NCBI RefSeq assembly: GCF_021018805.1
Contig: NC_086254.1
Location: 3,335,001 to 3,399,000, forward strand
Reading direction: 5' to 3'
Source: Prinia subflava
Lineage: Eukaryota; Chordata; Aves; Passeriformes; Cisticolidae
DNA length: 64,000 nt
The notes beneath the pieces were generated by a model. The model saw only the letters and a list, made by a program, of their open reading frames with translations, was not told the DNA's origin and did not search any database. The translations under genes and the position numbers were made by a program. Shown one piece after another: positions 36,101 to 46,556 of this stretch (position 1 is the stretch's first letter; every line of letters starts with the position of its first letter).

Positions 36101-39100
36101 TTCAGGGGAAGAGCTGGCCCTGCCTGATGCAAAGGCAGTGCCTGCTGCAGGGACTGCACAGCCCCAGCTTGTACCAGCACAGACCAGCCAGTGGGACCAG
36201 GACAGTGACTGTCCCCTGGGCTGGGCACTGCTGAGGCATCTCAGATCATGGGGTCAGCTTTGGGCCCCTCAAAAAGGAAAACATTGAGGGGCTGCAGCAT
36301 GTCCAGAGAAGGGAACAGAGCTGGGGAAGGGTCTGGAGGACCAGGAGCAGCTGAGGGAGCTGGGACAGCTCAGCCTGGAGAAAATGAGGCTCAGGGGGAA
36401 CCTTCTTAACTCTCTACAACTCCCTGACAGGAGGGTGGAGCCAGGTGAGGGTCACTCTCTTTTCCCAGGTTATCAAGTGACAGGACAAGAGGAAATGGCC
36501 TCAAGTTGCTCTAGGGAAGGTTTAGATTTGATGTTGGGCAAAATGTCTTCATAGGAGGGGTTGTCCAACCCAGGAATGGGCTGTGCAGGGCAGTGGTGGA
36601 GTCACCATCACTGGAGGGATTTAAATGGACCAACCCACCCCAGGGTGGCAGCTTTGGCCGTGCCCCAGCCTCACTGTGCCAGCAGCTCCTGGCCTGAGTG
36701 GCTGTGCTGCACATGGGCACAATTTCAGACTTTAGGGCACAGTTTTCCGTGCCCACAGGGTAAGAGCAGCACCGTGCCTGTTTTTCCTTGTCAGGGTGAG
36801 ATTTTACCCAGATTTATGGGAGCTCTCTGATCACAGAGGCTCTGGATAACCATGAATGGGATTACTGTGTGTGAGTTACCCAGGCAGAAAGTGCCACAAG
36901 GCTGAAAGCTGAGGTCTCTGGATGATACCACCCAAATCAGTCACTGTAGGGTGGAAAGACAATTTTAGAATAGATATTTCATCTGGCTTATTTCCATGAA
37001 AGAGGGCTCTCTCTGCAGACTGTGGTGGTTACCTCTCTGCAGAGTCCAAAGGGGCCATGGGGTGATGTGTAACTGTCTGCAAAGGCTGCAGTCATCATGA
37101 GATGAGCAGAGGCAGTCCTGTCTTAAATCTCCATTCCACTGGCTTCTTCTCTCTTGTAAATATGGAGTAAGAAGAAACTTTTCCAACCTGTTAATTTTCC
37201 ATTTCCCTCCGTCATGTAGCTGCTTTGGATAATAATCTTTTAAATGTCTCCTTATGTGCAGGACTGTAATTTTTCCTTCCCTTGAGAGCTTGCATCCCCC
37301 GCCTTGCTGGGACACGAGGTGTTTTCATCTCTGGTGACAATGACACACATGCTTCTGCAGACAAGGACAACCCCTCATTTGCCTGCTGTGACTTTACCAG
37401 TTCTGCTGTATTATCTGTTTGCTCCCACCTTTCCTACACTCTGCAGCACTCCTTTTATTTTCCCATGGCAGCATCCCTCGTGCTTTCCCATGGCAGCATC
37501 CTTTGTTTTTAGCATCATGGCATCCCTTAATGTTTTCCTGACATGGTATTCCTCATGTTTTCCCATTGCAGCATCTCTTGTTTCCCTCCTGCTTTCCCAT
37601 GGCATCATTCCTTGTGTTTCCTGTGGCAGCATCCCTCATGTTTCCCATTGCAGCATCTCTTGTGTTTTCCCATGGCAGCATCCCTTGTTTTTACCATCAT
37701 GGCATCCCTTAACGTTTTCCTGACGTGGTATTCCTCGTGTTTTCCCATTGCAGCATATCTTGTTTCCCATTGCAGCTTCCCTCCTGCTTTCCCGTGGCAG
37801 CATTCCTTGTGTTTCCTGTGGCAGCATCCCTCGTGTTTTCGAATTGCTGCATCGCCCATGCTTTCTCCTGTGGCAGCATTCCTTGTGTTTCCCATGGCAG
37901 CATCCCTCATGTTTGCCCATCACAGCATCCCTCGTGCTTTCCCAGTTGCAGGATCCCTGGTGCTTTCCCAGTTGCAGGATCCCTCGTGCTTTCCCAGTTG
38001 CAGGATCCCTCGTGCTTTCCCAGTTGCAGGATCCCTTGTGCTTTCCCAGTTGCAGGATCCCTGGTGCTTTCCCAGTTGCAGGATCCCTGGTGCTTTCCCA
38101 GTTGCAGGATCCCTCGTGCTTTCCCAGTTGCAGGATCCCTCGTGCTTTCCCAGTTGCAGGATCCCTGGTGCTTTCCCAGTTGCAGGATCCCTGGTGCTTT
38201 CCCAGTTGCAGGATCCCTCGTGCTTTCCCAGTTGCAGGATCCCTCGTGCTTTCCCAGTTGCAGGATTCCTCGTGCTTTCCCATTGCAGGATCCCTTGTGC
38301 TTTCCCATGGCAGGATCCCTTGTTTCCCACCGTGACATCCCTCGTGCTTTCCCATTGCAGGATCCCTCGTGCTTTCCCATGGCAGCATCCGTTGTTTCCC
38401 ACCGTGACATCCCTTGTGCTTTCCCATTGCAGGATCCCGGTGTTTCCCGTGGTGGAACCCGTGGTGTTTCCCGTTCCTGCTCCCTGCAGAGCTGGTGTGC
38501 CCACACAGGGCTGAGGGTGCCCCTGAGGCTCCCACTCCATGGTTGGGCTGTCCCTGGCTGTGTCCCGTGCTCACTGCTGAGGCTGTGCCATGGGGCCCTG
38601 CCTGCCCTGGTGTTCTGGCCGTCCCTCACTGCTGGATGTGTTTGTTCTCTGCTCTCTCAGGGTCCTGGGGCTTGGAGCAGCAGTGCCTGGGGTGTTCCAT
38701 GCTCTCGGTAGTGTTTGCCCCAGCTCCTTGGAGCACGTGAGCTCAGGAGAAGGGGAAGCTGCCTCACAGGAGCTCCTGAAACAGAGCCATGAGCTCTGCA
38801 GAGAGCACTCGTTGATGCCTCTGTCTCTCTGTGTTGTTGCAGGCAAAGGACAGTGATGATGATGATGAAGTCACCGTCAGCGTGGACCGGGATCGTTTCA
38901 TGGACGAGTTCTTTGAGCAGGTGAGAAGTTTGTTCCTCCAGTGCAGCTTTGGGCTGGTTCACACCTTCCTGCTGGCACCAGGGCGAGTTGGGGACAGACC
39001 AAGCTTCCTGCAGCCACTGGGGATGGGGATGAAGGTCCTGCCCTGGCTGGTGCTGCTCAGCTGATGCTCAGGGTTATGTTGAATGCTGAACATCAGGAAC

Positions 39101-40186
39101 CTGGCTTCCCTGCAGGCCTGAGGCTGTGCTGCCCTGTGGATGTTTTCCTGCTCCTCCAGAACCCCACAAGTTCTGGAGGAGCAGGGGGAGCAGGAGGACA
39201 TCCATGGGGCTGTTACCTAGGCAATGGGAGCAGGGAAGCCTCACACGGAGCTCCCAGGCCTTTCCCCAGAGCACCTCTGCAGAGCAGCAGTCCCTGCATG
39301 GGGCTGATTTAATTTTGTGCCTCCTGTTCCCAAACAAGAGGTTGTCTTCTGGCATGTGGGTGGCTGTAAGATCTGCTTGCGGATTTTTAGCGCACCCTTA
39401 GCATGGCATGTGTGTGGGGGGTGTTAAAATGGATCTGTGCAGGCAATGGAGTGGGAACTGGGATAAATCTGATGTGCAGGTGGAGGAAGATGAGCAAAGG
39501 AGTGGTGTGAGCCGAAGGAGAAGGCTGAGTTAGAGGGTAAGCAGCCTGGCAGGCAGAGAGCACAGGAGAGGTTTCCCCTCCTGGGTGATGCCTGTGTTTT
39601 CCTGTAGCACAGAAGTGCAGGGGAAATGCCAGAATGAATCTTTTGGAAAATGTGGCCTCCCTGGGGTGGGGGTGAGGATCAAATTGGGAGTTTCTGGAGC
39701 TTTTTATGGAGCAAGGAGCCATGGGGGACTGAGCTGCTACCAGCCTGGCTTGTGCAGTCTCAGCAGTGTTCTGCCAGAGGCCCAGAGTCTGGGAATCAAT
39801 CTGATCCTGATCTATATAAATTCCCAAAGTTTCTCAGTGTATCACAAAGAATACAGGACACACAGTCTGTATTACCCTGCTGTGACTCAGAGCTGGCTGG
39901 TGGGATGGAGAAGATCTGATTCCACAGTGGTGCTATATTTTTAAGGTTGGGAAATATTTATCCAGGAGGATGTTTGCTGTGGTTCAGACATGCCATTGTT
40001 GCTTTGGAATAGGGTATAATAATCCCTTCACTTTCCAAAAGTCCAGATCTGTCACAGACCACTTGTCTTGTTGTCTCACTTCACAGGTGGAAGAAATTCG
40101 AGGCTTCATTGATAAAATATCAGAGAATGTGGAAGAAGTGAAAAGGAAGCACAGCGCCATTCTTGCCTCACCCAACCCTGATGAGA
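24145..40186 (+). CDS. STX1A: STX1A, syntaxin-1A, 5' part (exons 1-3; gene continues beyond window)
   Basis: Three coding exons join in phase: 24145-24174 ([10 protein letters not shown]), 38843-38920 (begins [10 protein letters not shown], ends FMDEFFEQ) and 40087-40186 (begins [10 protein letters not shown], ends SPNPDE plus one base). They give the first 69 residues of a protein that is 288 residues long in mammals: the N-peptide that binds Munc18-1, the acidic linker and the first helix of the Habc domain. The AKDSDDDD and [17 protein letters not shown] wording favours syntaxin-1A over 1B. Exon 3 is 100 nt and ends in phase 1, as expected. Syntaxin-1A is the presynaptic plasma-membrane Q-SNARE that pairs with SNAP-25 and VAMP2 in vesicle fusion. 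The SNARE motif and membrane anchor are not in the window. Introns 1 and 3 are long (14.7 kb; more than 23.8 kb). Confidence 0.93.
25258..25400. repeat. GGGTGGCTGT short tandem repeat
   Basis: Six to seven units of about 20-25 bp sharing GGGTGGCTGT(C/G)GG/AGATG, in early STX1A intron 1. Open frames on both strands across it are by-products. Confidence 0.7.
25401..27240. other. STX1A intron 1, no gene recognised
   Basis: Ordinary intronic sequence with one short CR1 remnant (26594) and an A-rich run of AATAAA-like units at 26836-26870. Nothing else is supported. Confidence 0.45.
26594..26662 (-). mobile_element. Short CR1 LINE remnant
   Basis: GGATCACAGAGTGGTTTAGG followed by CAATTCCAAACCCC is a damaged reverse-complement CR1 3' tail, cut off after about 70 bp. 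Confidence 0.6.
27240..27370. promoter_or_regulatory. Small CpG-rich block with perfect inverted repeat
   Basis: An isolated CpG-rich block in STX1A intron 1. It contains GCTGTCAC (27288-27295) and its exact reverse complement GTGACAGC (27303-27310) around a 7-bp spacer. The arms contain CTGTCA/TGACAG, the core bound by TALE homeodomain factors (MEIS/PKNOX/TGIF). A role as an intronic enhancer or minor promoter is inference. Confidence 0.35.
27790..28115 (-). mobile_element. Possible solo LTR-like sequence
   Basis: On the minus strand an A/T-rich stretch with TATATAAAG (27872-27880), then AAGTAAAG-type sequence and a CTCTCTCTTGCC block, resembles the promoter/R part of an avian LTR. No clear TG...CA ends or target duplication were found, so this is tentative. 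Confidence 0.25.
29068..29220 (-). mobile_element. CR1 LINE 3' fragment
   Basis: CACAGAGTGGTGTGGGTTG, ACCTTCAAAGATGATCTGG, CCATGGGCAGGAACAC and CTTGAACACTTCCAGG occur in reverse-complement CR1 order. The element stops abruptly after about 150 bp. Confidence 0.85.
29513..29605 (-). mobile_element. Probable CR1 LINE remnant
   Basis: CCTTCAAAGAACCATGTCATCC and GCCATGGGTTGGGATACCTTCCATTAGACC resemble a decayed reverse-complement CR1 3' end. Divergence is high. Confidence 0.45.
30176..30262 (+). mobile_element. Short CR1 LINE 3' remnant
   Basis: GAGCAACCTGGTTTGGTGGAAGG, GGGGTTGGACTGGAGCATCC and GAAGGTCCATTCCAAATC give the forward-strand CR1 3' end, without the terminal octamers intact. Confidence 0.7.
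31130..32090 (-). mobile_element. Long CR1 LINE fragment (~960 bp)
   Basis: The longest CR1 copy in the window. It starts with a tail (AGAATTGCTTAGGTTAG), passes through CATTTCCTCTTGTCCTGTCC and CTCCAGCCCCTCAATCACC, and continues into the reverse complement of ORF2 C-terminal coding sequence (GGTGTCTTCTGCTGAGAGTG, ATCCCTGGACAGCACCACTGG). Many stops and indels mean the reverse-transcriptase part is dead. Confidence 0.93.
32091..35050. other. STX1A intron 1, no gene recognised
   Basis: Unique-looking sequence. Open frames on both strands at 33058-33645 and 34548-35096 have no family resemblance. Confidence 0.45.
35055..35465 (-). mobile_element. CR1 LINE fragment, atypical subfamily
   Basis: CTGCCATGGGCCCAGACACC, CCAGGGATGGGGCAGCCACAG and TTTCTTCCCCATGTCC are reverse-complement CR1, followed by a distinctive AGAGCTGGAGGCAGCTCCAGG block. 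The same arrangement occurs at 44709-45255. Confidence 0.85.
36255..36635 (+). mobile_element. CR1 LINE 3' fragment
   Basis: GAGGGGCTGCAGCATGTCC, GCTCAGCCTGGAGAAAATGAGG, ACTCCCTGACAGGAGGG and GGGCAGTGGTGGAGTCACC give the forward CR1 order. The terminal part after GGATTTAAATGG is missing. Confidence 0.9.
36640..37440. other. STX1A intron 1, no feature recognised
   Basis: Unique sequence between a CR1 copy and the 26-bp minisatellite. No coding exon is supported. Confidence 0.45.
37450..38470. repeat. 1-kb minisatellite, 26-bp unit, before STX1A exon 2
   Basis: The core (37941-38282) holds about 13 near-identical 26-bp units with the sequence CCCAGTTGCAGGATCCCT then (C/G)GTGCTTT. Flanks contain older units with CCCATGGCAGCATCC or CCCATTGCAGCATC. 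A larger duplication is visible: GGTATTCCTC at 37545 recurs at 37727, 182 bp apart, exactly seven units. Because 26 is not a multiple of 3, any stop-free unit stays open in every register, producing artefact frames of more than 300 codons on both strands with a 26-residue protein period. It ends about 370 bp before exon 2. Confidence 0.95.
38843..38920 (+). CDS. STX1A: STX1A coding exon 2
   Basis: Acceptor TTGTTGCAG and donor GTGAGA flank 26 codons from [10 protein letters not shown] to FMDEFFEQ. This is the acidic linker and the start of the Habc Ha helix. It joins exons 1 and 3 at phase 0. Confidence 0.95.
38921..40086. other. STX1A intron 2
   Basis: A 1166-bp GT-AG intron with no recognised repeat or RNA gene. 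Confidence 0.8.
40087..40186 (+). CDS. STX1A: STX1A coding exon 3
   Basis: Acceptor CTTCACAG and donor GTGAGT flank 33 codons plus one base: [10 protein letters not shown] to SPNPDE. This is the Ha helix of the Habc domain. The trailing A should be completed to a Lys codon by exon 4, which is not in the window. Confidence 0.95.
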
Positions 40187-41840
40187 GTGAGTGAGCTGTG
40201 AGCTCCGTGTGTCCTGTGGCACGTGGCTCCATGGATGGGGTGGCTGGAGCCAGGCACAGTCCCCTGTGTCTGCAGGTGGCCCTGGCTGGGTGCTGAGGGA
40301 GGGCTTGGACTCACCTGGTGGCTTTAAGACCTGCAGAGGTGGTGAGAGTCCAGTGAGGCTGCCAGAGGGGGATTTCTGAAAGGCTGGGGCAGTGTGGGGG
40401 CTGGGAAGAGCAAGTGGCTGTTTGTGTGGGGGTTGGCTCTTGTCTTGCCCTGGGCTGCCTGGGAAAGTCCATGGATGAGGCAGAACAGGCCAGGTGTCAC
40501 CTACTAGGGCTCAGAAATGTAACAGCTCCTCTTTGAGCCAGAGGCAGGCTGTTGGGACCTTGCATCTCTGTCCTGGGGACAATTTGTTGCTGGCTGGTTA
40601 AGGAGTCTATCCCTTCCAGACCTCCTTCTTCCCCAGCCTTGTCCTCCAGGGAAGAGGTTTGCTGCCAGGAGCTGGAGTCAGGGATTCGAGCACCCAAGAG
40701 GTGACAACATTTGTGTGTCTGGGGGCTCTGGCAGAGTTAGAGCTGTGAGTGCTGTGGTCCCCTGTTCCCAGGGGGGAGCAGGGCCCTCCCAGGGCAGCCA
40801 GAGGAGCTGGCTGGGGGCTGCTGAGGCCAGCAGAGGCTGCCCAGCTTCGGTGTCTGCAGAGCCCTCCCTGTGGAATGGGTGGATCCCAGGTCTGAGCCCT
40901 GCAGGCTGGGGCTGAGGGGAGCACTGGAACAGCTCTGCTGCCCCAGGCTCCACCTGCAGTGTAGCACTGAGCCCAGGTGGCTCTTCTTTGTCCAACTCCA
41001 TCGTGGTGCTGGTGTCACAGGGGGGTTGGATGCTCCAGGATGGCCCTGGGCCACTGGCAGCCCTCATTTTGGCAAAGGTGTTGCTTCCATGGGCTGAGCA
41101 CTGCTCGTGCTCCCAGTGCTTAGAGGCTGGAAAGCTGAGACCAGGTCTGTCTCTGGTCACCTACCTTCTTCCCATCCACTTCTCATTTTGCAGTTCCATG
41201 TCTGTTTGTGGAATTGTGCCTAGAGGTCCCAGGAGGGTGCCCACACACACACTGCCCTGGATCCAGCCCTGTGTCAGATCAGTAGATACTGTAATTACTT
41301 GAAAGGACTGGCCCTTCCTAAATTGTCACAGGCTCTCCTCTCCTGGCAGCTGCTCCTCAGCTGAAATTTCCTTGGCCAAGCCTGGAAATGAGGGATTTTC
41401 TCAAGGGAGTTCATGTCTCAGGCTATTGCTCAGTCCTCCTCCAGGCTCTTGTGCTCTCAGTGTGAGATGCTGCAGTGTTCCTGTTTGGGGGTGTTCAGAG
41501 AAGGGCTGCTGTGCTCCTGCCTGCTGCAGTGGCATCGGGTCCACTTGGGGCTGCAAAGGGCACTCATGGCCTAAAAGCACAATGATCTATTTAAAAGTCT
41601 AAGATCTGCAGTGAACAAGATGTGGTGACATTCCCATGACTCCAGAGGCATCCAGGACATTGGAAGTGCTTCTGGGTTTGTTTTACAGCGTTACTTTGCC
41701 TTGGTATTGTGGAGAATTCAGTTTGTCATACCAAGAATTGTTTGGACAAGAAGAAAGGAGCCCACACATGAGTCTGAAATCGGTGATTTGTAGCACTGGG
41801 GTGTGTTCAGGAGGTGTGGTAAGGCTCAGCAATGGACAGA
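40187..41840. other. STX1A intron 3, start; no feature recognised
   Basis: GC-rich intronic DNA with overlapping meaningless open frames on both strands (40678-41160). No exon 4 candidate was found. Confidence 0.5.
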
Positions 41841-41841
41841 C

Positions 41842-42150
41842 TCAGAATCACAGAGTGCTTTGGGTTGGAAGGGACCTTCAAAGATCATCCAGTTCCACAT
41901 CCCTGCCATGGGCAGGGACACTCTAAGTCTAGACCAGGGGACCATTTGCTCCAAGCCCTGCCCAATGTGCCCTTGAACACTTCAGGGATGAGGCAGCCAC
42001 AACTTCTCTGGGCAACCTTTGTCAGCCTCTCACCACCCTTGTAGTCTGACATTTCTTCCCTGTGTCCAGTCTGACCCCACCTCCCCTTGTCCCACCCCTT
42101 GGACCATTTTGGTGGCCTCCTCTGGACCTGCTGTGCCAGGTCATTGTCTG
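41842..42150 (-). mobile_element. CR1 LINE 3' fragment
   Basis: AATCACAGAGTGCTTTGGG, GGGACCTTCAAAGATCATCC, CCATGGGCAGGGACACTC and AACTTCTCTGGGCAACC are in reverse-complement CR1 order, followed by GGTGGCCTCCTCTGGACC from the ORF2-end region. Confidence 0.92.
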
Positions 42151-44705
42151 TGCTGGCAGCCTCACCCCACCCTCGTGTGCTCCTGAACCCACAGAGAACC
42201 TGCTCATTAATGCAAAGGCTATTTGTGACCCGGGGCTGTGAATTTATGGAGATTAATTTGGAAATTCAGAAACAGGTTCCCGTGAGGCATGGGAGGGGGA
42301 TGGAGCCAAAGGACACTAAAATGTAGGCTGTGAGAGGCTAATTTTGGGATGTGCTCATTGGGGTTTTCTGTTTCACATGGCAAGGAGTGGCCCCTGGCTT
42401 GGCCATCAGGGCAAGATGTTGTCCTCTGCAGGGATTTGGAATGCTGCTTGTCCCCTCTGGAGCAGCACCTTGCTTATTTCTTAGTGATCTCCAAGTACTT
42501 AAGCGTCATGTGGAACCTTCACTGCAAGATGATGGGGAATGTTCCTCCAGGAAACAGGGGGATGTTCCTCCAGGAAGCCAGAGAATGTCACGGACTTGTC
42601 GTCCTTGTCTGGAGGCACATGTGCTGTGCAGCTTGCTGTGGTGTGGGTGTAGCTTCTCCCTCAGAGATACAAACTCCTCAAACACCACCAGCAAGTCCCT
42701 CCTGGAGCTGGAGGGCTTTGGAGTGGGGCTTTAGCCTGGGACAGAGCTGGGCTGTAGTCTGGGAATGTGTGGGCAGTGATGGGCATTGCTGTTGGAACAC
42801 GGAGTGGAGGGATGGATGGAGAGACCCAGTGAGGTGGCTGGTGGTGAATAGCTGCTTTCTCTGGGTCAGTAAGAGAAGAGAGGGACTCCATGGGCACAGT
42901 CCCACTGGAATCTGCTTTTTAAGTGGCTGTGCTTAAGCAGATGCAAGCCCTTGGTGCTCTTTGTTCCCAGGAGAAAGAGAGGTCCAGTGTCTGTGTGAGC
43001 CCTGGGTGTACCCACCTGCCTGGTGTGTGGAGGTGCAGGATCCGTGTCTCACGGGAGGGCTCATCCCTCCCTTCCTGCTGATCCCTCTTCTGGCTGCACA
43101 GGCTGTTTTTGGATCTGGCTTGCCACTGCTGCCTGGGCTTATTTTGGAGCCCAGTGGGTGGGCAGTGGCTGGCTGTGCCACTGTGCCAGCGAGGTGACAG
43201 CCTCGGCAGGGTGGGATCGGCTGCGGGGGCACCGGGAGGGTCTCCCCACCCAGCTGGGCAGGGTCGTGGTGGCACTGGGGTGGGACTGCAAAAGCTGAGG
43301 GGCTGTGTTCCTCCTTGGGTCGGGGCCCTCGCTGTGATACTCCAGATTTGAGTCACAGCTCCTGGTAAACCCGCTCCTAAAATCCTTCCCGGTGAGTGCT
43401 GCGAGCGTTGTTGCTCCTGGCGCTGGGATCAGCTGCTCTTGCTTGGTCCTTGGTCCAGGCCACATCCCACAGGAGGTGGCTTTGGTTGGCATTCCAGCCA
43501 GCAAGGGATGAAATCCCGTTTGTTGTTTCCCTGGGTGGTCAGGAAGGGTTTCTCTGCCCTTTTCTCTGAGGTTGTGTCGCTCTGGCGGCCGTGCTCTGTG
43601 GCTCTGTGCGTTATGTAACCCGGGCTGTTTGCTCCATGGCTTGCCTCTGGGAACACAAACCTTCACATCCCAAGCTGTGTCTCTCAGCCTGTCAGCTCAG
43701 CCCATCTCCGCAGGCTCCGGGAGACCCAATAAATATTTCAGCCCTGGGAGCAGGTCCATTCCAGCTGCACCAGGACAGAAGGGGAGGTTCACTTCCATGA
43801 ATGCTTGGCTTCCAGCTTTGTAAGTTTAGCTGTGCAAGCTCAGGGTGGTGGTGATCGACAGCAGGGCACAGGTGACTTTGTTCAGTCTTTCTGGCTGCTG
43901 GGAGTTCCTTGGAGAATGGCCCCTGTTATTCCTAGCAGACCATTTTCTGGTGGACAGATGTGTCAAGTTGGCAAGGAGACAAGCTGTAGCTGCTCACTTC
44001 TGTCTGATGCTGTTGAGGAAGCACTGGCCTGTGTAAAAAAAAAACAATTTGGAGCTCTCTGGGTGCTGAGGTGGTGCCTGGACCCCTCTGAGCTGGCTCT
44101 ATGCTGTCCTGTCAGCACAGCCTCATCTCTCAGCAGGTTCTTTGGGAGTGTGTCCCAGTGGGAAGCTGCAAGGAGCTGCTGCTCTGGTGCTGCTGGAGGA
44201 ACAAGGCTGGGGCTGGTCCCTGCTGCAGCTGCCCCCCTCAGACATGGCTGTCTGTGCCCTCTCAACTCCACTTACCACCGTGCAGTGATTTCCTGGGGCT
44301 GCTTTCCCCTGGTGCCTGGTCCCACCAGGGCAGGGAGGAGGTTTTCCTGAGGACCAGGAGTTGCAGCAGTGCTGTGTTGAACTCAGGACTCTGATGCTTC
44401 TTTGGGAGGAGCAGTGGAGAGGACAGGTGAGGGTGACTTTGTTCTGCTGCCTTCTCTTTGCTCCTTCACCCTCTCCCAGCCTCCCTTGGATGGGGAATCG
44501 GGGACAGCCCAGGCTTCATCAGTCTTTGAAGATGAAGCAAGTGTAGCCCCAGCAGAGCAAAGGGTCTGGGAAAAGGTGTCTGGGCATGTCCTGGATATGT
44601 TGCTTTTGCTTTCTGTGTCCTCCCTACTCATCTTCTGCTCTCACCCTTCATCTGGAGCCTTAATGGAGCTGGGAGCTGCCCCTGCCCAGGCAGTCTGGCC
44701 TGAAG
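42151..44705. other. STX1A intron 3, no gene recognised
   Basis: No exon, RNA gene or clear transposon was identified. A (A)11 run is at 44035. Open frames on both strands near 43139-44350 have no family resemblance. Confidence 0.45.
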
Positions 44706-44708
44706 CAG

Positions 44709-45255
44709 GGATACATTCACAGAGTGGCTTGGACTGGAAGGGGCCTTAAAGCTCTTCTCATTCCAACCCCCTACCGTGGGCAGGGACACCTTCCACTGTC
44801 CCAGGTTGCTCCAAGCCCAGTCCAGTCTGGCCTGGGACCCTTCCAGCTTGGATGGGGCATCCACAGCTGCTCTGGGCACCCTGTGCCAGCTCCTCATGGT
44901 CTGACATTTCTTCCCCATGTCCAACCTGACTCCATCCTCAGTTCAACACCACTGTCCTGTGCTAGGACCCCAGAGCTGGAGGCAGCTCCAGGGAGTCTCG
45001 GGAGAGCGGAGCAGAGGGGGAACATCCCCTCCCTCCCTGCTGCCCTCACTGCTGAGGATAAGCCCAGGAGATTCTTGGTTTTCTGTGCTGCCAGTGCCCA
45101 TGGCTAGGTCAAATCCCATTTATCACCCACAATAACCCTCCAGTTCTTCTCTGCAGTGTGTTCTCCATCCATCCCTTCATCTCCCCAGCCTTCCCCAGTC
45201 TGTGCAGGCACTGGGGATTGCCCTGGTCCGGGTGCAGGACTTTACCCTTGACCTA
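44709..45255 (-). mobile_element. CR1 LINE fragment, same subfamily as 35055
   Basis: TTCACAGAGTGGCTTGGACTGG tail, then CCCAGGTTGCTCCAAGCC and AGAGCTGGAGGCAGCTCCAGG, GAGCAGAGGGGGAACATCCC. The shared block with 35055-35465 is nearly identical in order. Confidence 0.88.
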
Positions 45256-45259
45256 ATTG

Positions 45260-46550
45260 GATGTCAGGATGTGGAGTGGCTTTAATGGACATAAAATTGT
45301 GAGTGGCCTAGGGAGGCTGGATGATTCTGGTTGCTCCCTGCAGCTCCGGGAGTGGGGCTGAGGCTGGAGAACACACCAGTGCAGCTGGTGGGTGTCACAG
45401 TCCTCACCAGCAGCTTCAGTGGGGTGGGAAGGCCATGGTGTGGCAGCAGAGCCACAGCAGAGCAGGCACTCATGGGGACAGCAGGGACAGGTGCCATCTG
45501 CCCCTGTGGCCCTCAGCATCCTGCCTCTTTGCTTCCTGCTTCTCCTCCTCCAGGCAGGTCCCTAAGGGCACGTGTTCTCAGCCTGTCTTCACACCCGTGG
45601 TCTGTGCAGCTGTGGCTGCCCCTTTTACCAAGCCTGGTGTGTGATGTAGAGACTGGAGGAGTGTTTGGTGCAGGGATGGGGGTTCCTCTGCCCACTGTGG
45701 GGTCCAGGATCCCCTGAACTGCTTCCAATACCTCTTGGCCTGGCCTTCCCTAGCAGCATGGTGCTAACACTACCCATGGCCCTTATGGCAATGTCACACT
45801 GTGCTTGGGTTGCCTCATCCTGTCCCTGTGTCACACAGATACTTTTGTCACCCTTGCACAGGCTGCTCCAGCTCCATCTTGGAGGAGTTTTGTTTCTCCT
45901 GCCAATAATCCTTGTTGAAGGGCCACTCTGGGACACACCCTCCAGTGGTCTCATTTCCAGCCTGAGTCTGTTTACGATCGATTTACATACCTACGTCAGC
46001 CCAGGAACAAATGTATTTTGCTTAAAGAGCTGTTTGTCCTTCTGGCTTCATCCTGCCAGGTCACTGCAGCAGCTCAGGTGTTTTGTGCAGGCTTTGCACC
46101 ATCCCAGCCTTCCCAGGCCCCAGCAGCTGCCCCAGCTCTGGTTTTAAAGAGGTGGAGTACCCCAGGGTGTGAGGGCTCCAGGACTTTGGACCTAGCTGCT
46201 GGTCAGCATTTCTTGAGCTTTTCAGACTGGGTTGCCCTTCAGCTTCTCTGCTGGGATCTGTCTGTGTGGGATGGGCTGGGGTTTGCTGTGTTTGGGTGGT
46301 GGGTGCTGTGCTTGGGTGGCCACAGGCAATGGGTGTTGGGAGGACTGGGCAGAGCAAGGGCTGGCAGGTCAGGGCGACTCCTCTGTGTGTGAGCAGGGGC
46401 CTCAGCTGAATGGCAGCTCGTGGACACAGCTGTCCAGGCAGTGAGCACTCCAGCCTCCCCAGAATGAGCTGCCAAGATGCCATCCCCCAGCTCTAAACCA
46501 GCCCAGTTCCTCCTGGCACTGTCCAGTGGGTGCCATGGCAGAACAGGGGT
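45260..46550. other. STX1A intron 3, no feature recognised
   Basis: No gene or repeat recognised. Confidence 0.45.
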
Positions 46551-46556
46551 GAGCGT

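Noticed and set aside
37450..38470. A CRISPR-like array, given regular ~26-bp units
   Set aside because: There are no unique spacers; units are directly contiguous tandem copies in an animal intron.
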